A DNA stretch of 64,000 nt. Origin: an uncultured Stenotrophomonas sp. Its GTDB lineage: Bacteria; Pseudomonadota; Gammaproteobacteria; Xanthomonadales; Xanthomonadaceae. The position numbers and the translations under genes are program-made. This document shows, one piece after another, positions 60,742 to 64,000 of this stretch. Below the pieces are notes generated by a model. That model worked only from the letters and a program-made list of their open reading frames with translations. It was not told where the DNA came from and did no database searches. Location: assembly GCA_900078405.1 (NCBI GenBank), contig FLTS01000001.1, positions 1,822,626 to 1,886,625 on the forward strand, in the 5' to 3' direction. Positions within the stretch are counted from its first letter, which is position 1. Each line of letters starts with the position of its first letter.

Positions 60742-61413
60742 TTACTCGGCCTTCGGGATCGACGCCTCGGTGGTGATGCGCACCTTGACCTCGTCGCTCA
60801 CCGCCGGCGCATAGGCACCCACGCCGAAATCGCTGCGCTTGAATGTGGTGGTGGCATCGAAGCCCACGGTCGGCACCTTCATCATCGGGTGCTCGCCGGC
60901 GCCGTTGATGGTCACGTCCAGCGTCACCGGCTTGGTGGTGCCCTTGATGGTCAGGTCGCCGGTGACGGTGAGCTTGTTGGCGCCGGCCGCTTCCACCTTG
61001 GTGCTCTTGAAGGTGGCGGACGGGAACTGCGCCGCATCGAAGAAATCGGCGCTGCGCAGGTGCTCGTCGAACTTGGCGGTGAAGCTGTTCAGGCCCGACA
61101 GCGGCAGGGTCACTTCCACGCTGGACTTACCCACGTCGTCGGCATCGTAGACCAGGGTGCCGTCGGCATCGCCGAAGTGCGCGCTCGGGTTGGAATAGCC
61201 CATGTGGTTCCACTGCACCAGTACGTCGGTGTGGCTGGGATCGAGCTTGTAGGTGCCCGACGCCACCTGGAAGGCTTCGGCTTCGGGAGCGGCGGCGGTT
61301 TCGGCCGGCACGGCGGTGGCCGCATCGACAGCAGCGGCCGGTTCGGCCGGCTGGGAGCAGGCGGCGATGGCGGCGGCCAGGGCCAGCGGGAGCAGCATCT
61401 TCATGGTCTTCAT
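60742..61413 (-). CDS. YceI-family lipoprotein
   Basis: A 223-residue protein: lipoprotein signal with lipobox IAAC (about 16-19), an Ala/Pro/Glu-rich linker (about 20-48), and a YceI lipocalin-like domain (YKLDPSHTDVLVQWNHMGYSNPSAHF, DVTINGAGEHPMMK, VGFDATTTFKRSDFGV). YceI proteins bind isoprenoid lipids such as polyprenyl chains in the periplasm; ligand here unknown. Two ATGs nine bases apart; the first has AGAGAC upstream. Next gene upstream on the same strand is a nitroreductase 88 bp away. Confidence 0.9.
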   Translation of the reverse strand: MKTMKMLLPLALAAAIAACSQPAEPAAAVDAATAVPAETAAAPEAEAFQVASGTYKLDPSHTDVLVQWNHMGYSNPSAHFGDADGTLVYDADDVGKSSVEVTLPLSGLNSFTAKFDEHLRSADFFDAAQFPSATFKSTKVEAAGANKLTVTGDLTIKGTTKPVTLDVTINGAGEHPMMKVPTVGFDATTTFKRSDFGVGAYAPAVSDEVKVRITTEASIPKAE

Positions 61414-61501
61414 CGGTCTCTCCGGTACGAATCTGGATGGATGGAGGGGTGCGGGATTTAACAGGGTCGGCGCCCACCCGCGGCGGCGCCGGATACGGCA
61501 A

Positions 61502-62092
61502 TCAGGCGATGCGTGCAGCTTCGTCGAAGGACAGCCGCGGCAGGCGCGGGAACACGCCGGCGGGATCGCCGTAGCCGAGGTTGACGAGGAAATTGGACTT
61601 GATCGCGGTGCCGGCGAAGAAGGCTTCGTCGACCTTGGCATTGTCGAAGCCGGACATCGGGCCGGCATCCAGCCCCAGCGCGCGCGCGGCCAGGATCAGG
61701 TAACCACCCTGCAGGCTGCCGTTGCGGAACGCCGCTTCATGACGGCCTTCGCGCGGGCCGTCGAACCAGCTCTTGGCGTCGGTGTGCGGGAACAGGTACG
61801 GCAGCTTCTCGTGGAAATCCAGGTCGAAGCCGACGATGACGGTGACCGGTGCGGCCATCGTCTTGGCCAGGTTGCCTTCGGACAGCGCCGGCGCCAGCTT
61901 CTGCCTGGCCTCGGCCGACTTGACGAACACGAAGCGCGCCGGCGTCGCGTTGGCCGCGGTCGGGCCCCACTTCAGCAGCTCGTACAGCGCATGCAACTGG
62001 CTGTCCTCGACCGGACGGTCCTGGAAGGCATTCTGGGTACGGGCGGTACGGAACAGCTGGTCGAGCGCGGCATCGTCGAAAACGTCGGACAT
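61502..62092 (-). CDS. rutE: Malonic semialdehyde reductase-type nitroreductase (RutE/HadB family)
   Basis: A 196-residue FMN-dependent oxidoreductase, the exact length of E. coli RutE. Motifs: [59 protein letters not shown], and [23 protein letters not shown]. RutE reduces malonic semialdehyde in pyrimidine breakdown, but no other rut genes are nearby, so here it may serve as a general aldehyde or quinone/nitro reductase. Start chosen at MSDVFDD. Confidence 0.9.
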   Translation of the reverse strand: MSDVFDDAALDQLFRTARTQNAFQDRPVEDSQLHALYELLKWGPTAANATPARFVFVKSAEARQKLAPALSEGNLAKTMAAPVTVIVGFDLDFHEKLPYLFPHTDAKSWFDGPREGRHEAAFRNGSLQGGYLILAARALGLDAGPMSGFDNAKVDEAFFAGTAIKSNFLVNLGYGDPAGVFPRLPRLSFDEAARIA

Positions 62093-62224
62093 GGAAACTC
62101 CGGGGCAAATGGGCTGCGGCCGTGGCATTGCGCGATGAAGGCCGCAACAATGGCACAACGAACAAGTGGCTGCAGTGTAAAGGGCCATGACCGCTGCAAC
62201 ACCGGGCCTGATTGAAACGAATTA

Positions 62225-63196
62225 ATGCCACACACAGAACGATCAACGCTTCCCTGGACGATTACCGACGGCCGCGCCGGCAACCTGCGCCAGGCCGCGG
62301 CGCTGGCATCGGCATTGCGCCTGGGCGGGCAGCAGCGCCTGCAACTGCAGCCTCGCGCACCGTGGCGCTGGCTGGCACCGCATTGGCTGCCCGGCGCCGG
62401 GCAAGGCTATGGAGAAGGTTTCGCACGGCTGGCGGCAAACCCGCCGGCGCTGGCGATCGGTTGCGGGCGGCAGGCCGCCGGCGCATTGCGCGTGCTTGGC
62501 CGCCACGGCACGCACACCGTGCAGATCCTCGACCCGCGCATGGCCTCACGTCACTGGCAACTGGTAGTGGTGCCCGAGCACGACCGCCTGCGCGGCGACA
62601 ACGTGCTCACCCTGCTCGGCAGCCTGAACCCGGTGAACGACGAATGGCTGGCCTGTGGCCGCGCCGCGTTTCCCAGCTTCGAGCAACTGCCCGGCCCGCG
62701 CACCGCACTGTTGTTGGGCGGCCCCACCGACCATGCGCCGTGGCGGGAGCAGGAAATCGCCCCCTTGCTGGCCGAGCTTGCCGCGCGCATCCGCGACGAA
62801 GGCGGCAGCGTGCTGGCAACCACCTCGCGGCGTACCCCGCGCGTGGTGACGCAAGCGCTGCTGCGCGCCTTCGACGATGTTCCCGGCGTGATCTGGAGTG
62901 ACGGCGGCGACGGCTCCAACCCGTATGCCGGCCTGCTGGGCTGGGCCGACCGCATCGTCTGCACCCCCGATTCGGTGAACCTGCTGTCCGAAGCCTGCGC
63001 CACCCGCGTGCCGGTGGGCGTGCTGCTCGGCCAGCGCGCGCAGGCGCGGATGGCGCGCTTCCAGCAGTCGTTGCGCGAGCGTGGCCACCTGCTCGACGCG
63101 CGGGATGCGCTGGCGGCTGGTCTGCAACCGGCCATCGAGCCGTTGCGCGAAACCCCGCGCATTGCCGCCGAAGTCAAAGCGAGGCTGGGTTTGTAG
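62225..63196 (+). CDS. ELM1-like GT-B fold protein
   Basis: A 323-residue member of the ELM1 family (bacterial relatives of the plant mitochondrial fission factor), with a two-domain GT-B-like layout: PWTITDGRAGNLRQAAALA, AIGCGRQAAGALRV, TVQILDPRM, LLGGPTDHAPW, TTSRRTPRV, and the C-terminal VCTPDSVNLLSEACATRVPVGVL. Probably a glycosyltransferase-like enzyme in lipid A or cell-surface sugar metabolism, but the activity is not established. Its TAG stop is the TAG of a GTAG repeat. Confidence 0.85.
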   Translation: MPHTERSTLPWTITDGRAGNLRQAAALASALRLGGQQRLQLQPRAPWRWLAPHWLPGAGQGYGEGFARLAANPPALAIGCGRQAAGALRVLGRHGTHTVQILDPRMASRHWQLVVVPEHDRLRGDNVLTLLGSLNPVNDEWLACGRAAFPSFEQLPGPRTALLLGGPTDHAPWREQEIAPLLAELAARIRDEGGSVLATTSRRTPRVVTQALLRAFDDVPGVIWSDGGDGSNPYAGLLGWADRIVCTPDSVNLLSEACATRVPVGVLLGQRAQARMARFQQSLRERGHLLDARDALAAGLQPAIEPLRETPRIAAEVKARLGL

Positions 63197-63262
63197 ATGC
63201 GGGGCTTGCCCCGCATGTGGCTTTCCCGATAAAGCCCCGTGCCGGGCAAGCCCGGCACCTAC
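63193..63262. repeat. GTAG-headed REP dimer (type A)
   Basis: A 70-bp unit with the stems GATGCGGGGC/TTGCCCCGCAT and GTGCCGGGC/AAGCCCGGCAC, almost identical to 2989-3058. Its GTAG supplies the stop codon of the ELM1-like gene. The remaining bases up to the next gene (63263-63421) hold no recognised signal. Confidence 0.8.
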
Positions 63263-63421
63263 ATGATGCAGGGCCGCCTGCCGGTAGTACCGGGTGCGGC
63301 GCGGTGAAGAGCCATACAGGCCCGGCGTTTACAATGCCCGCCTTGCGTTCGCCGGTTCTGGCATTGCGCGCCCTTCACTCACTCATTCCCACGGCGCCGC
63401 TCGGCGCTGGCATTGCCGTCC

Positions 63422-63970
63422 ATGTCCCCTTCTCCCCGTTTCGCTCCGCTGACCCCCACCTCGCTGCTGCTGGCCGTACTGGCGATGGGCGCGGTGGTAC
63501 TGGGCTCGAACGTGCTGGTGCAATACCCGATCAACGATTGGCTGACCTGGGGCGCCTTCAGCTACCCGATCGCGTTCCTGGTCAGCAACCTGATCAACCG
63601 CCGCTTCGGCCCGCGCGCCGCACGGCGCGTGGCCTGGGCCGGTTTCACGGTGGCGGTGGTGCTGTCGCTGTGGATCGCCACGCCGCGGATTGCCATTGCC
63701 TCGTGCATGGCCTTCATCTGCGCGCAGTTGCTGGACATCACCGTGTTCGACCGCCTGCGCGCCGGCAACTGGTGGCGCGCGCCGGCGGTGGCCACTACCT
63801 GCAGCGCGACGCTGGACACGGCGATCTTCTGGTCGATCGCCTTCGCCGGCTCGGCATTGCCGTGGCTCAGCTGGGCGGTGGGCGACTGGCTGGTGAAGCT
63901 GGGCATCGGCCTGTGCCTGCTGGTGCCGTTCCGTGCGCTGCTGTGGAAGATGGCGCCGGCGCGGATGTAG
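63422..63970 (+). CDS. yhhQ: Queuosine precursor transporter (YhhQ/VUT family)
   Basis: A 182-residue integral membrane protein with about six hydrophobic segments (LLLAVLAMGAVVLGSNVLVQ, WGAFSYPIAFLVSNLINRRFG, AIASCMAFICAQLLDITVFDRLR, ATLDTAIFWSIAFAG). The FSYPIAFLVSNL-N-R and AQLLDI.VFDRLR signatures mark the VUT family; YhhQ takes up queuine precursors (preQ0/preQ1) for tRNA modification. The ATG at 63422 is preferred; an in-frame TTG lies nine bases earlier. No preQ1 riboswitch was recognised upstream. Confidence 0.88.
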   Translation: MSPSPRFAPLTPTSLLLAVLAMGAVVLGSNVLVQYPINDWLTWGAFSYPIAFLVSNLINRRFGPRAARRVAWAGFTVAVVLSLWIATPRIAIASCMAFICAQLLDITVFDRLRAGNWWRAPAVATTCSATLDTAIFWSIAFAGSALPWLSWAVGDWLVKLGIGLCLLVPFRALLWKMAPARM

Positions 63971-64000
63971 CGCTGGTCCACGAACGATCTGCATACATGT

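Noticed and set aside
63263..63421. Possible preQ1 riboswitch ahead of yhhQ
   Set aside because: Neither the C-rich loop nor the A-rich tail of preQ1 classes could be placed.

Overview
The window is high-GC chromosomal DNA that looks like a gammaproteobacterium of the family Lysobacteraceae (Xanthomonadaceae: the Stenotrophomonas / Pseudoxanthomonas / Luteimonas / Xanthomonas group). The reasons are a SAH riboswitch in front of ahcY, many GTAG-headed REP-type repeats like those of Stenotrophomonas, a division/cell-wall cluster without murD, and a compact ilvC-ilvG-ilvM-ilvA-leuACDB block. The genus cannot be fixed from the sequence alone. Almost all of it is core genome. The two clearly foreign-looking stretches are about 51.8-55.1 kb and, less strongly, 35.0-35.9 kb. 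No tRNA, CRISPR array or replication origin was found.

Layout. 0.1-5.7 kb (minus): ppc (anaplerotic PEP carboxylase) and a secreted S9 peptidase, separated by repeats. 5.8-10.6 kb: methyl-cycle genes, riboswitch-controlled ahcY and metF, with three small poorly known genes between them. 10.8-12.3 kb: a DUF4124 protein and a Nudix/ThiE-like fusion. 12.6-33.2 kb: the division and cell wall (dcw) cluster on the minus strand, in order of transcription mraZ-rsmH-ftsL-ftsI-murE-murF-mraY-ftsW-murG-murC-ftsQ-ftsA-ftsZ-lpxC, followed by an M23 endopeptidase and secA, with dciA divergent. Many of these genes overlap by 1-4 bases. Neither murD nor ddlB is in the cluster. mraZ has a near-consensus promoter followed by a five-step, 10-bp-period G-rich array that looks like the MraZ operator.

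33.5-40.8 kb: an NRDE/TANGO2-like gene, the RNase P RNA (rnpB), a GIY-YIG/DUF4357 gene, rsmI, and a translationally coupled run lpoA-yraN-membrane hydrolase-FAD oxidase. 41.0-50.4 kb: branched-chain amino acid synthesis, starting with an attenuator (a leader peptide with a Leu/Leu/Val/Leu/Val/Leu/Ile run and a GC-rich terminator), then ilvCGM, a short threonine dehydratase, leuA, leuCD and leuB. 50.5-51.8 kb: gdhA, giving glutamate as amino donor.

51.8-55.1 kb: an accessory patch. The 3' end of gdhA is duplicated together with a dead IS3-type transposase remnant, a 37-bp motif occurs three times, and a lower-GC AIPR-family gene (a phage-resistance-associated family) follows. 55.2-64 kb: aceE, a nickel-sensor-like PadR regulator (YqjI type) with two AGATATATC palindromes upstream and a siderophore-interacting reductase (YqjH type) downstream, a small I78 inhibitor lipoprotein, a YceI lipoprotein, a RutE-type nitroreductase, an ELM1-like protein and a YhhQ-type queuosine precursor transporter.
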